A DNA stretch of 64,000 nt from Salipiger profundus (GTDB lineage Bacteria; Pseudomonadota; Alphaproteobacteria; Rhodobacterales; Rhodobacteraceae), in NCBI RefSeq assembly GCF_001969385.1, contig NZ_CP014796.1, forward strand, positions 2,869,501 to 2,933,500. Direction: 5' to 3'. The notes below the pieces were generated by a model. That model did not search any database. It was not told the DNA's origin and was given only the letters and a program-made list of their open reading frames with translations. A program made the position numbers and the translations under genes. Numbering within the stretch: the first letter of the stretch is position 1; the number at the start of each line of letters is the position of its first letter. This document shows positions 8,266 through 16,160 of the stretch, one piece after another.

Positions 8266-10097
8266 CGCTGCGTCTCCTCCTTGGATTCGGTGGATTCAGG
8301 CGGCTGCCAGAGCGCGGCATAGATGATGCCGGCCATCGCCGCACAGTTGTTGATGCCCCAGAGCCCGTTGGTGACGACCCCGGTCAGCGTGTGGGGGGTG
8401 TTGCCCGCGATGACCGCGCCGAGCCCCCAGAGCACGCCGGTAGCGGTCAGCACCAGGACCGCCAGCTGCGGGCGGACGAGCTTGAGGAAATTGCCCGACT
8501 GGCGGACCTTCGGCGTGACCGGGAACGAGATCTTCTCGCCGCGCAGCACGGTCCAGATCGCCCGCAGGCCGAGCGGGAAGAACGACAGGTAGCTGGCCTT
8601 GGCCGCGTAGCCCGAGATGCCCCAGGTGCCGACCATCATCGCCAGTTCGAGGCTGACGAGAAACGGCACCACGTGCACGAAGAAGTCGTTCGAGTAGGCC
8701 GACACCGGCGCCACGCCCGAGAACAGGTAGATCACCGGCGCGAACAGGAAGATCACGTTCCACAGCGCGCCGAGGTAGGAATAGAAGGTCGCGCCATACA
8801 TCAGCCGTTGCGGCAGCGTGAGGCCCGAACGGAACATCGCGTTGTCGTTGACCATGATGTCGAGGCTGCCACCCGCGTACTTGAAGCGCTGGATGGTCCA
8901 GGTCAGGAAGTCCTGCGGCGAGAGCATCTTCGACTCGACATAGGGGTGCTGGTAGGACTTCCAGCCGCGCTCGCGGTCGGAATGCAGCACGATCGAGGTG
9001 TAGATGTCCTCGGAGACGTGGAAGCGGTAGGGCGTCAGCACCTCGGCGGTGACGGCCTCGGTGCGGATGGCTTCGAGCAGTTCAGGGTCGACGCGGCGCT
9101 CGCGGCTTTCCAGCGTGATCTCTTCCTCGGCGGCGATCACGCGTTTCTCGACCGCCTCGCCGAAGCTGCGCAGTGCGGCCTCCATCACCGCCTCGCGGCG
9201 GTGGATCGAGCCGGCCCCGCAGCAGAACGACGCGTTGGCCCGGTTCCGGCGGCGCTGGATCACGTCGTAGAACATCTGCGGATCGTTTACGTACGGATCT
9301 GCACCGACGCGGGTTTCGCCCAGCACCTTTTCCAGCGCGCGGCCGATGCCGTGCCCGACCCGTCCCATGCGGCGGCTCAGAACGTCGGTCAGCCGCTCGC
9401 CCTCGGGCAGGTCGTAGAACCACTGCGGCGTCTGCACCCAGGCCATCTTGGGATCGCGGAAGTATCCCAGCGTGCGGGCCAGTAGCGTCGGGAAGGGCCG
9501 GGTGTCGGCGTCGCAGATGACGATGAAATCGCCTGAGGTCCGCTCCATCGCGTTGCGCAGGTTGCCGGCCTTGAAGCCTTCGTTGGTCTCGCGTGTGATG
9601 TAGCCGATGCCTTCTTCCTCGGCCACGGCGCGCATCTCGGGGCGCTTGCCATCGTCGAGCACGTGGATCTGCACGTTGATCTCGTACGGATAGTCGAGCG
9701 CGCGGGAATCCCGGATGCCCAGCCGGACGAGCTCGGGGTCCTCGTTGTAGGTGGCAAAGAGGATGTCGACGTTGATCGGCCGACCGGGATCGGGCGTGTT
9801 CGGATCCACGTCCTCGATGACCGCCGGGGCCTCGGGCACGGTGACCGGCTGGTCCTTCCAGAGATTGTAGACGAAGAGCAGCAGCCCGATGTAGGCGGCG
9901 GTCTCGGACACCACGAGCGGGATCGCGAACCACATCGCATCGGGGTTGAGCGAATGCAGCCAGCGCCAGCCGATGTACCATGCACCGACCACCAGGGCGA
10001 TCGTCGCAAGGAACTGCCAGAGCATCTCGCGTCGGGGCGAGTAGGGCAGCGGCTCGGGCGGGCGGCGGTCCTCGAAGGCGCGGAAGTAGTCGTCCAT
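8262..10097 (-). CDS. Processive family-2 glycosyltransferase (cellulose-synthase-like)
   Basis: This 611-residue inner-membrane synthase has two N-terminal helices (about 28-48 and 56-80), a cytosolic GT-A domain and several C-terminal helices (about 425-600). The nucleotide-sugar motifs are in order: DD (148-149), DAD (196-198), TPQWF (223-227) and SED (362-364) in the TED position. The usual QxxRW is altered to QRFKY (403-407). There is no PilZ domain, so direct c-di-GMP gating as in BcsA is not expected. The start at 10097 (ATG) gives a compact N-terminus; the open frame upstream overlaps the acyltransferase. It should polymerise an activated sugar and extrude the chain. Which sugar is unknown; the nearby GH16 enzyme hints at a beta-glucan or beta-galactan-like polymer (inference). 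Confidence 0.85.
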   Translation of the reverse strand: MDDYFRAFEDRRPPEPLPYSPRREMLWQFLATIALVVGAWYIGWRWLHSLNPDAMWFAIPLVVSETAAYIGLLLFVYNLWKDQPVTVPEAPAVIEDVDPNTPDPGRPINVDILFATYNEDPELVRLGIRDSRALDYPYEINVQIHVLDDGKRPEMRAVAEEEGIGYITRETNEGFKAGNLRNAMERTSGDFIVICDADTRPFPTLLARTLGYFRDPKMAWVQTPQWFYDLPEGERLTDVLSRRMGRVGHGIGRALEKVLGETRVGADPYVNDPQMFYDVIQRRRNRANASFCCGAGSIHRREAVMEAALRSFGEAVEKRVIAAEEEITLESRERRVDPELLEAIRTEAVTAEVLTPYRFHVSEDIYTSIVLHSDRERGWKSYQHPYVESKMLSPQDFLTWTIQRFKYAGGSLDIMVNDNAMFRSGLTLPQRLMYGATFYSYLGALWNVIFLFAPVIYLFSGVAPVSAYSNDFFVHVVPFLVSLELAMMVGTWGISGYAAKASYLSFFPLGLRAIWTVLRGEKISFPVTPKVRQSGNFLKLVRPQLAVLVLTATGVLWGLGAVIAGNTPHTLTGVVTNGLWGINNCAAMAGIIYAALWQPPESTESKEETQR

Positions 10098-10105
10098 GGG
10101 GCTCC

Positions 10106-11257
10106 TTATCCCTGCTTTGCCGGGTCCACCCGGCTCCAGGTCCAGGGCGCCGGGCCGAGGCCGATGGTCCAGGCAAGCGATCGCGTGCGCTCTAAGAGCA
10201 TCGACAGGCCGAAGGAGGCCGGGAGCACGAAGGCGAGGCGCAGCAGCACCAGCACCGTGGGCGAGATCAGCCCGGACAGGCCGGTCCTGAACATGAAGAC
10301 GTCGAAGAGGTCGATGAAGATGGGGTGCACCAGGTAGACACCGAAGGTGTATTTCGCCTTGTCCGACCACGCCGGAGACCACTTGCCGAACTGCCCCCCC
10401 ATGAAGAGGCAGAAGATGAACAGCGGCATCAGCAAGTGACCGTAGTAGTCCCAGCCCGTGCGCACGCCCCAGTCGCCGGTGAGGATCGCCCCGCCGAAGA
10501 ACGGCACGGTCGCGATGTAGGCCATCGAGGCGAAGTAGAATGCGCCGCGCCGGATCAGCTTGGACTCGCCGCGCGGAATGCCGTCGCGCCACAGCGAGTA
10601 GATGGCGAAGGCGGCAAAGCCGTAGCCGACGTAGCCCCAGACCTTGGTGATCCGCACGTAGTAGTCACGCGTGAGCGGGTCGATGTCGATGCTCCAGAGG
10701 AACCGCTGCACGTGGTCCATCGCTCCGAGCGTCGCGAAGAGCATTACCCCGAGGATCGGGTAGCGCATGGCGATCCGCATGACCGGGAAGAACAGGAAGA
10801 TCGCGAAGAGCGTCGGCAGGAAATGCAGGTGGTATTGCCCCTTGCCGAGCAGGAAGTAGGCAATCCACGTGCGCAGCTCACCGAGCTGCTCGAGATATTG
10901 CGGCGCGTAGCCGAAGGTATCGGCCTTCAACAGCCGGAAGATCGCGTAGAACACGGTCCAGAAGGCGAAGGGGATCAGCAGGCGTTCGGCCTGCACGAAG
11001 ATCGCCTCGCGGTAGCCGGGGCGCTTCCGGTCCACCCGCATCGCCATCAGGAACAGCGAGAAGAAGAAGAACATCTCCGAGCCCGAGAACTCGCCGATCG
11101 AGCGCAGCAGCACCGGGAAGACACGCGCGCCCTCGGTGGCGTCGGGAAAGGGCCGACCGGCAAAATCCACCGTGACGTGGATCAGCACCACGCCGATGGC
11201 GGCGCAGACGCGGTTCGCGTCGAACCAGTGAAGTCGCGATCCGGGCTGTGCGTTCAT
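10106..11257 (-). CDS. Membrane acyltransferase (acyltransferase 3 family)
   Basis: This 383-residue protein has about ten hydrophobic helices. Its N-terminus has the acyltransferase-3 pattern (DANRVCAAIGVVLIHVT, with the conserved Arg and His) and a later YLVHP block. Family members move acetyl, succinyl or similar groups onto sugars at the inner membrane. It lies 8 bases upstream of the synthase gene and 3 bases downstream of the secreted DUF3131 gene, all in one operon, so it most likely O-acylates the polysaccharide or its precursor. The acyl group cannot be read from sequence. Confidence 0.85.
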   Translation of the reverse strand: MNAQPGSRLHWFDANRVCAAIGVVLIHVTVDFAGRPFPDATEGARVFPVLLRSIGEFSGSEMFFFFSLFLMAMRVDRKRPGYREAIFVQAERLLIPFAFWTVFYAIFRLLKADTFGYAPQYLEQLGELRTWIAYFLLGKGQYHLHFLPTLFAIFLFFPVMRIAMRYPILGVMLFATLGAMDHVQRFLWSIDIDPLTRDYYVRITKVWGYVGYGFAAFAIYSLWRDGIPRGESKLIRRGAFYFASMAYIATVPFFGGAILTGDWGVRTGWDYYGHLLMPLFIFCLFMGGQFGKWSPAWSDKAKYTFGVYLVHPIFIDLFDVFMFRTGLSGLISPTVLVLLRLAFVLPASFGLSMLLERTRSLAWTIGLGPAPWTWSRVDPAKQG

Positions 11258-11260
11258 GGC

Positions 11261-12913
11261 TTATTGCCCCCAGGGTGACCGGCAGGTCTTGGGCAGGACG
11301 ACCCGCGGCTCGGGTTTGGCGAAGCTCTGGACCTCGGGCCGGCATTCGGTCGCGGCGATCCCCTCTTCGCGTTGCAGCGGCCGGCAGTACTTGAATTCGC
11401 TCCACGGCACCGCGGGTTCGGGCTGCGGCAGCTCCTCGCAGTCGCAGCTCGCCTCGACGACCATGGGCTGCGGCAGGCAGCGGTTCTTGCGGATGTCCGT
11501 CTCGCCGTAGGCCATGTCCCAGAAGCTGGTGTTCTCGTTCAGGTAGTCGAGGATCGGACCCTCGACCTTGTAGAGCAGCGCCGCGAGGATGATGCCGTTG
11601 TTGTTGGCGGTCTGCAGCGGGATGTAGCCGTTGCCGTTCTCGTAGAGCCCCTCGTAGAAGCCGCCCTCGGGTTCGGACAGGTCGGCCACGGTCTCGAACA
11701 GCAGGTCGGTGTAGGGCACGTCCCACAGCGCCCACATGCCTATGGCCGCTTTCGAGGCCACCGCCGCGCGGTCGGGCTGGTAGACGTCGCTCGGGTCGAG
11801 CGTGTTCCAGGCGTAGCCGTCGGCAAAGATGGAATCGTAGACGAAGTAGGGCTTGCCCTCGACCTGATGCTCGGAGCGCGCGGTGATGATGCCGGTGGCC
11901 TCGAAGCGGCGCTGCTGGACAAGAAAGATGCGGTGCGCGAATTCCGCCCGCCAGCCCTGCGTCGCGATGCCGGGACCGTCGGGGTCGTTGCGCGGCAGGT
12001 CCCAGCCGAGCTCGAGGCCGTCGAGCAGGTAGCTCTCGGTCAGCACGTAGTTCTGGTTGTGGAAGATGCGCGGGTCGCGGCCGTCGTAGGGCACCTCCAC
12101 ATCGTAGATCTCGTAGTAGTCGAGCGGCGCGGGGTCGAAGGCGCCCGAGACGTCGAACCCCCAGAGCGCGAAGCCCTTGGCGGCGTATTCCTCGTAGCCG
12201 AGACGGCCCTCCTGCACGTAGCGGGTCTCGCCGGCGCCGTTCACGATCGAGCCGAACAGCCGGCCGTCGTCTTCGACGATGTTGCAGTAGTTCCAGCGCA
12301 GCGGGATGTTGTCGACGCCGTTGGCGAGATAGGGGTAGCGCTCCTTGAGAATGCGCAGCCAGACCAGCATCCGCCCCATGTCGAGCACCGAGAAGCCGAC
12401 CTCTCCGGGCTGGTTGGCATAGTTCACCTTGGCGCCGGTCTCGGTGTTGTAGACCTTGTTCGGGGCCTCGCCACGGAACAGGTCGAGGTTGCGCAGCGTG
12501 GCGATCAGCTTGGTCGCGCGGGTGTCGAACTCGCGCTTGTCGATGATGTCGAGCTCGTAGGCCGCGACCAGCCCGCTGATGTAGGACGCCGTGTCCCACA
12601 GAGTCGTCGAGGGATAGGAGCCCACCGCGTTCACGAGACCGGTTTCAGGCTGGTAGCTCTCGACGAAGTAGCTCCATGCGGTGCGGGCCATGTCCATCTC
12701 GCGGGGGGTGAGCGGACCGTTACGACCGAAATGCCCTCCGTCCGGCTCCTGTGCGGTGCCTTCCGCCGGCGGCAGCAGTTCGGAAACGGGGGCATCGAGC
12801 CCGGTGCCGGAGGATTGCGGCCCGTCCTGCGACATCGCGGGCTGCGGGGCGCCTGCCAGGACCAGAAAGGCCGGAAGCACGGATGCGAAAAGGTGGGATC
12901 TTGTCAGGGTCAT
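11261..12913 (-). CDS. Secreted DUF3131 protein with Cys-rich tail
   Basis: This 550-residue protein heads the polysaccharide operon. The ATG at 12913 opens a signal peptide (MTLTRSHLFASVLPAFLVLA, cleavage near AMSQ); the frame is open further upstream but lacks a better start. The DUF3131 domain (about 70-480) shares blocks with the membrane-anchored paralogue (ETGLVNAV..YPSTTLWDTASYI, PNKVYNT, NYANQPGEVG, EGRLGYEEYAAK). The last 75 residues carry six cysteines (including SCDC) that could form disulfides in the periplasm, a feature the paralogue lacks. Function is unknown. The duplication suggests two periplasmic steps, or two faces of one step, in polymer handling. Confidence 0.75.
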   Translation of the reverse strand: MTLTRSHLFASVLPAFLVLAGAPQPAMSQDGPQSSGTGLDAPVSELLPPAEGTAQEPDGGHFGRNGPLTPREMDMARTAWSYFVESYQPETGLVNAVGSYPSTTLWDTASYISGLVAAYELDIIDKREFDTRATKLIATLRNLDLFRGEAPNKVYNTETGAKVNYANQPGEVGFSVLDMGRMLVWLRILKERYPYLANGVDNIPLRWNYCNIVEDDGRLFGSIVNGAGETRYVQEGRLGYEEYAAKGFALWGFDVSGAFDPAPLDYYEIYDVEVPYDGRDPRIFHNQNYVLTESYLLDGLELGWDLPRNDPDGPGIATQGWRAEFAHRIFLVQQRRFEATGIITARSEHQVEGKPYFVYDSIFADGYAWNTLDPSDVYQPDRAAVASKAAIGMWALWDVPYTDLLFETVADLSEPEGGFYEGLYENGNGYIPLQTANNNGIILAALLYKVEGPILDYLNENTSFWDMAYGETDIRKNRCLPQPMVVEASCDCEELPQPEPAVPWSEFKYCRPLQREEGIAATECRPEVQSFAKPEPRVVLPKTCRSPWGQ

Positions 12914-13082
12914 GCCTGGGGTCCGGTGGTTCTCTGCTTGGAGCTGTTGACGATGGAAGCAAGTAGGGGGCCGGGGCCGAGCGCGCGGTGTCCACCCGGC
13001 GGCATCGGCTGGCAATGCGTCTTTCCGGCCGCTCCGACGGGATCTTCGGGATAGCCGCATGGATGAGGCCCGGCCCGCCGCA

Positions 13083-13499
13083 TCAGGCCGAAGGGTCGCG
13101 CGCGAATAGAAGCTGGAGCCTGTTCTGGCCGTCACGGTGCTCGAACACGAGATCGTCGGTCAGGAACCGGATCAGCGGCAGCCCGCGCCCGTTCTCCGCC
13201 AGGGGGTCGACATCCTCGAGCGCGGCGACGTTCTCGTAGAGCTCGCGCGGCACCTGCTTGCCCGCGTCGACGATCTCGACGGTGACACCGGCAGCGCTGT
13301 CCGAGGCCGTGACACGGATCGGTTCGCTCTGCCCGGCGGAGGTTCCATGCGTCACGGCGTTGGCCAAAGCCTCGGCAAGCGCGATCTCCATCGACCCGAG
13401 CTTCTCCTCGGACAGCAGGTTCTCGAATTCCTTCTTGAGGGAGAGAACCAGCGGGTCGATCCGGTCAAGACTTGGCTGCATCTCTAGGACGATCGGCAT
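13083..13499 (-). CDS. Anti-sigma-factor serine kinase (RsbW-like)
   Basis: This 138-residue protein has the GHKL ATPase fold of anti-sigma kinases: N box EALANAVTHG, G1 region DAGKQVP and G2 region NGRGLPLI. In the established scheme such a kinase binds a target (sigma factor or other partner) and phosphorylates its STAS antagonist on Ser. Its ATG overlaps the STAS gene stop (TGATG at 13501-13497), so the pair is coupled. It is the last gene of the three-gene unit; the polysaccharide operon begins 169 bases downstream in the same direction. No sigma-factor gene lies in the window, so the partner is unknown. Confidence 0.88.
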   Translation of the reverse strand: MPIVLEMQPSLDRIDPLVLSLKKEFENLLSEEKLGSMEIALAEALANAVTHGTSAGQSEPIRVTASDSAAGVTVEIVDAGKQVPRELYENVAALEDVDPLAENGRGLPLIRFLTDDLVFEHRDGQNRLQLLFARDPSA

Positions 13500-13846
13500 C
13501 AGACCCGCTCCTCGAGCGCCTTGATCGCCGCGTCGACATCGGGGTAGGCGCTGAAGACGCGGTCCATCCGGGTGATCCGGAACATCTGGCTGACGCTGCC
13601 CTGCAGGCTGCAGACCACGACCTCGCCGCGGTTGCCGAGGCGCTTCAGAAGCCCCACGAGCGCGCCGATTCCGGACGAATCCACGAAGCTCACGCCGCCG
13701 AGGTCGATGACCAGCCGGTCGTGCTTCTGCTCGATCAGGGCAAGCGCCTCTTCCTTGAACTGCGTGGCATTGGCGGCGGTGAGCCGTTCCACGGCGGGGT
13801 TCACCACGCAGATGCCGAGGTCATCGTGAACGGTGGTCTTGATCAT
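13499..13846 (-). CDS. STAS-domain anti-sigma factor antagonist (RsbV-like)
   Basis: A 115-residue single STAS domain. The phosphorylatable serine lies in FVDSSGIGALVG, the hallmark of SpoIIAA/RsbV antagonists. Unphosphorylated, it should sequester the RsbW-like kinase; phosphorylated, it releases it. It overlaps the phosphatase gene upstream (ATGA at 13846-13843) and the kinase gene downstream (TGATG), so stoichiometric expression is likely. Confidence 0.9.
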   Translation of the reverse strand: MIKTTVHDDLGICVVNPAVERLTAANATQFKEEALALIEQKHDRLVIDLGGVSFVDSSGIGALVGLLKRLGNRGEVVVCSLQGSVSQMFRITRMDRVFSAYPDVDAAIKALEERV

Positions 13847-15069
13847 TGTTCTGGGGTCCTTTCACAGACAAGCACGGTCAGGTCGTCATCCAGCGTGCGG
13901 CCCTCGCGCCAGTGGTCGAGCGCGTCGACGATGCGGTCGGGAATTGCTTCGGGCCGTGCGGCGGAAGCGGTGAGGGCGGCTTCCACGCGCTCCTCGTCGA
14001 AGGGGAGCCCGTCGCGGTTCTCGGCTTCCATGGCCCCGTCCGAGCAGAGCGCGAGGCAGGCGTCTTTCGGGAAATGCGTGCTATGGCTTTCGAAGCTCAC
14101 ACCCGACAGCAGGCCGACCGGAAAGCCGCCGTTCCCGATCTTGCGAGCAGTGCCGTCCCGCGACAGCAGGTAGGGGGACGGATAGCCCGCCTGGCAGTAG
14201 TGCAGCGTGTCGGTATCGTGCTCGATGAGCCCGCAGAACATGGTGAAATACTCGGTGCCGTCGTCACGGTAGAAGCGCCTGTTGAGCGAGCCGGCCAACG
14301 CCGCCGGATTGGGGCGGCCGCTATCGTCGAAGGCACGTTCGCCGAAGTGCTCGGCGGTCAGCAGGTGCCCCACCGCCACCGACATGAGCGACGCGTGAAC
14401 GCCGTGCCCGGCCACGTCGATGGCGTAGAAGCCCGTGTGATTGTCGCTGACCTGGAAATAGCCGTACATGTCGCCGGACAGGATGTTCGACGGCGTAAAG
14501 GCCGAATGGAAGCGGCAGCCTTTGACCTGCTGATGCGCCGGAGGCAGCAGCCGGCGCTGGGCGTCGGCCGCCGTCCGTAGATCGTCCTCGATGCGCTCCT
14601 TCGCCTCGGCGAGCACTCGGCTGCGTTCGGTCAGCAGCTGCTCGTGGCGCAGCAGCCGTCCGGCCGAGCGGATGCGGGCGGTCAGGCTCGCGGTATCGAG
14701 CGGCTTTGCCATGAAGTCGTCGACGCCCGCCTCAAGCGCGCGTTCCCGCTCGTGCCGCTGATTCTGGCCGGTGACCATAAGGATATGAATGTAATGATCA
14801 TCTTCGGTCTGGCGTATCTTGCGCGCCAGCTCGTGACCGTTCATGCCGGGCATGTCGAGATCGCACACGAGCACCTTTGCCGACAGGTCGTGCATCATCC
14901 TGAGCGCATCTCTGCCATCCGCGGCTTCATGCGCTTCATACCCTAGTTTTTTCAGGATCGCAGAGATATACGCTCGCTGAAGCGCGTCGTCGTCGGCGAC
15001 GACGACCTTGACCGGCGACGCATCCGTTTCGGCCAGAGGTTCAAGCTGGTAATCATACATATGCAGCAC
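13843..15069 (-). CDS. Response regulator with PP2C phosphatase output (RsbU-like)
   Basis: A 408-residue protein. The receiver domain (about 20-135) has acidic pocket ADDD (25-28), phospho-acceptor Asp70 in CDLDMPGMNG and Lys121 in MAKPLD. A helical linker (about 140-185) leads to a SpoIIE/PP2C domain whose metal-binding aspartates are in SGDMYG, DVAGHG, CSDGAME and DDDLTV. It should dephosphorylate the neighbouring STAS protein when its receiver is activated. No histidine kinase gene is adjacent. The start is GTG at 15069, with AGGA 9 bases upstream; an in-frame ATG at 15060 is possible. This is the first gene of the module. Confidence 0.88.
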   Translation of the reverse strand: MLHMYDYQLEPLAETDASPVKVVVADDDALQRAYISAILKKLGYEAHEAADGRDALRMMHDLSAKVLVCDLDMPGMNGHELARKIRQTEDDHYIHILMVTGQNQRHERERALEAGVDDFMAKPLDTASLTARIRSAGRLLRHEQLLTERSRVLAEAKERIEDDLRTAADAQRRLLPPAHQQVKGCRFHSAFTPSNILSGDMYGYFQVSDNHTGFYAIDVAGHGVHASLMSVAVGHLLTAEHFGERAFDDSGRPNPAALAGSLNRRFYRDDGTEYFTMFCGLIEHDTDTLHYCQAGYPSPYLLSRDGTARKIGNGGFPVGLLSGVSFESHSTHFPKDACLALCSDGAMEAENRDGLPFDEERVEAALTASAARPEAIPDRIVDALDHWREGRTLDDDLTVLVCERTPEQ

Positions 15070-15533
15070 TGGGTGGAATCCTGATCTTCGGCTTCCACAC
15101 TAGGTTGCAACCGTCTTATTTGAAAGCGTTGTTTTCGCACGATTTGTTCAGCGATCATTTGTTCTAAATCCGCAACAATGTCTACGGGGCAAGGGCACCT
15201 CTGCGAAAATCTGGCGCGCGACGGGATAAATCGAGTGATCTGCTGTTCGATCGGTGAATGCGTAGGATCATGCAGCTGGGCTCTTCCGTGCTTCGAAGCG
15301 TCGAGGCGTGGCTGATAGCCGGGTAGCCGATGCCTCAAATCCGGGCACGCGGCGGCCCGTACCCCAGGGGCGAGCCCCGTGTGCCCCGGGCCAGGGACCG
15401 GCCCACGAACGAGGTCACTCCGCTGCGTCGGACTCACGCGGGAAACAAGGGGGGTTGAAATGCTGCGCTGCAGCAATCATGTTCTGTGTCAGATGATGAG
15501 ACCGCCTGAAACGGCGCCCGAAAGGAGAATACG
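15070..15533. other. Intergenic region between regulator module and phasin
   Basis: About 460 bases between divergent genes, so both promoters should lie here. The part near 15105-15175 is AT-richer. Short open frames (for example 15308-15496) show no domain or convincing ribosome site. I see no clear operator or RNA gene. Confidence 0.5.
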
Positions 15534-15926
15534 ATGACCAAGCAAACCGATTTCACCAAGATTTTTGGCCAGATGCCCAACATGATGGATAACAAGGCGC
15601 TCGAGGATGGCTTCAAGCGCATGGCCGACATCAACGAGCAGATGACCGGGGTTGCGGCTGACGCGGCCGCGAAGACCACCGAGATCATGGCCGGTTCGGC
15701 AACCGAGACCTTCGACAACGTTCGCAAGCTCTCGACCGCCCGCGCGACCCCGACCGACTACGGTCAGGCGTTCAGCGACTTCGCGCAGGCCCAGATGCAG
15801 CTGGCGCAGCGTGCGACCGAAGCCTTCGCGGATGTCGCGAAGGATTCCGGTGGCAAATTCGCCGGCATGGCATCGGTCGCGACCGACACAGCCACGAAGA
15901 CGGCCTCGAAGGCCGCCGCGAAGTAA
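15534..15926 (+). CDS. Phasin family protein
   Basis: A 130-residue amphipathic, Ala-rich helical protein with no cysteine or signal peptide. The sequence (FGQMPNMMDNKALEDGFKRM, then FSDFAQAQMQLAQRATEAFA) and the Ala/Lys/Thr tail (TASKAAAK) match the alphaproteobacterial phasin_2 type that coats polyhydroxyalkanoate granules. Start choice is clear: AAAGGAGA precedes the ATG by 8 bases. It is monocistronic, with its own terminator. No PHA synthase or depolymerase lies in the window. Confidence 0.8.
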   Translation: MTKQTDFTKIFGQMPNMMDNKALEDGFKRMADINEQMTGVAADAAAKTTEIMAGSATETFDNVRKLSTARATPTDYGQAFSDFAQAQMQLAQRATEAFADVAKDSGGKFAGMASVATDTATKTASKAAAK

Positions 15927-15959
15927 ACGTCGCGCGGCGATACGTGCCGGATGAAAATG

Positions 15960-15990
15960 ACGGCGGGTCCTGCGGGGCCCGCCGTTTCTT
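15960..15990 (+). terminator. Rho-independent terminator of the phasin gene
   Basis: An 11-bp stem (ACGGCGGGTCC at 15960-15970 with GGGCCCGCCGT at 15975-15985, one G-U pair, TGCG loop) is followed by TTTCTT. It is a classical intrinsic terminator 33 bases after the phasin stop. Confidence 0.85.
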
Positions 15991-16000
15991 GTCTGAAGGG

Positions 16001-16160
16001 TTAGCCCTCCGAAAGCCGCCGTGCGAGGTCGGCGGTCGCCTTGTCGGGCGTTTCGATCTGCTTGGTATTCCGCCTCGGGAATGGCGATGCCAAGGCGCGC
16101 GTGCAGTGCTGCCACGAGATGCAGCACGTCCATCGGGCCGACTTCCAGATTTTCCGTCAG
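16001..16160 (-). pseudogene. Decayed acyl carrier protein remnant
   Basis: Reading the minus strand from 16160, one frame gives LTENLEVGPMDVLHLVAALH, then ARLGIAIPEAEYQ. A second frame, one base on, continues QIETPDKATADLARRLSEG and a TAA at 16003-16001. Together these align with the C-terminal half of an acyl carrier protein (pattern L-D-S-M-D, then ALxxRLGIxIPExxY, then a final helix). Three defects show: the N-terminal half is missing, with the ABC ATPase gene ending inside it at 16157; there is a one-base frameshift near 16068; and the phosphopantetheine Ser in the DSMD position is Pro (GPMD). It looks like a dead gene fragment. A sequencing error would explain the shift but not the lost Ser or 5' end. 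Confidence 0.6.
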
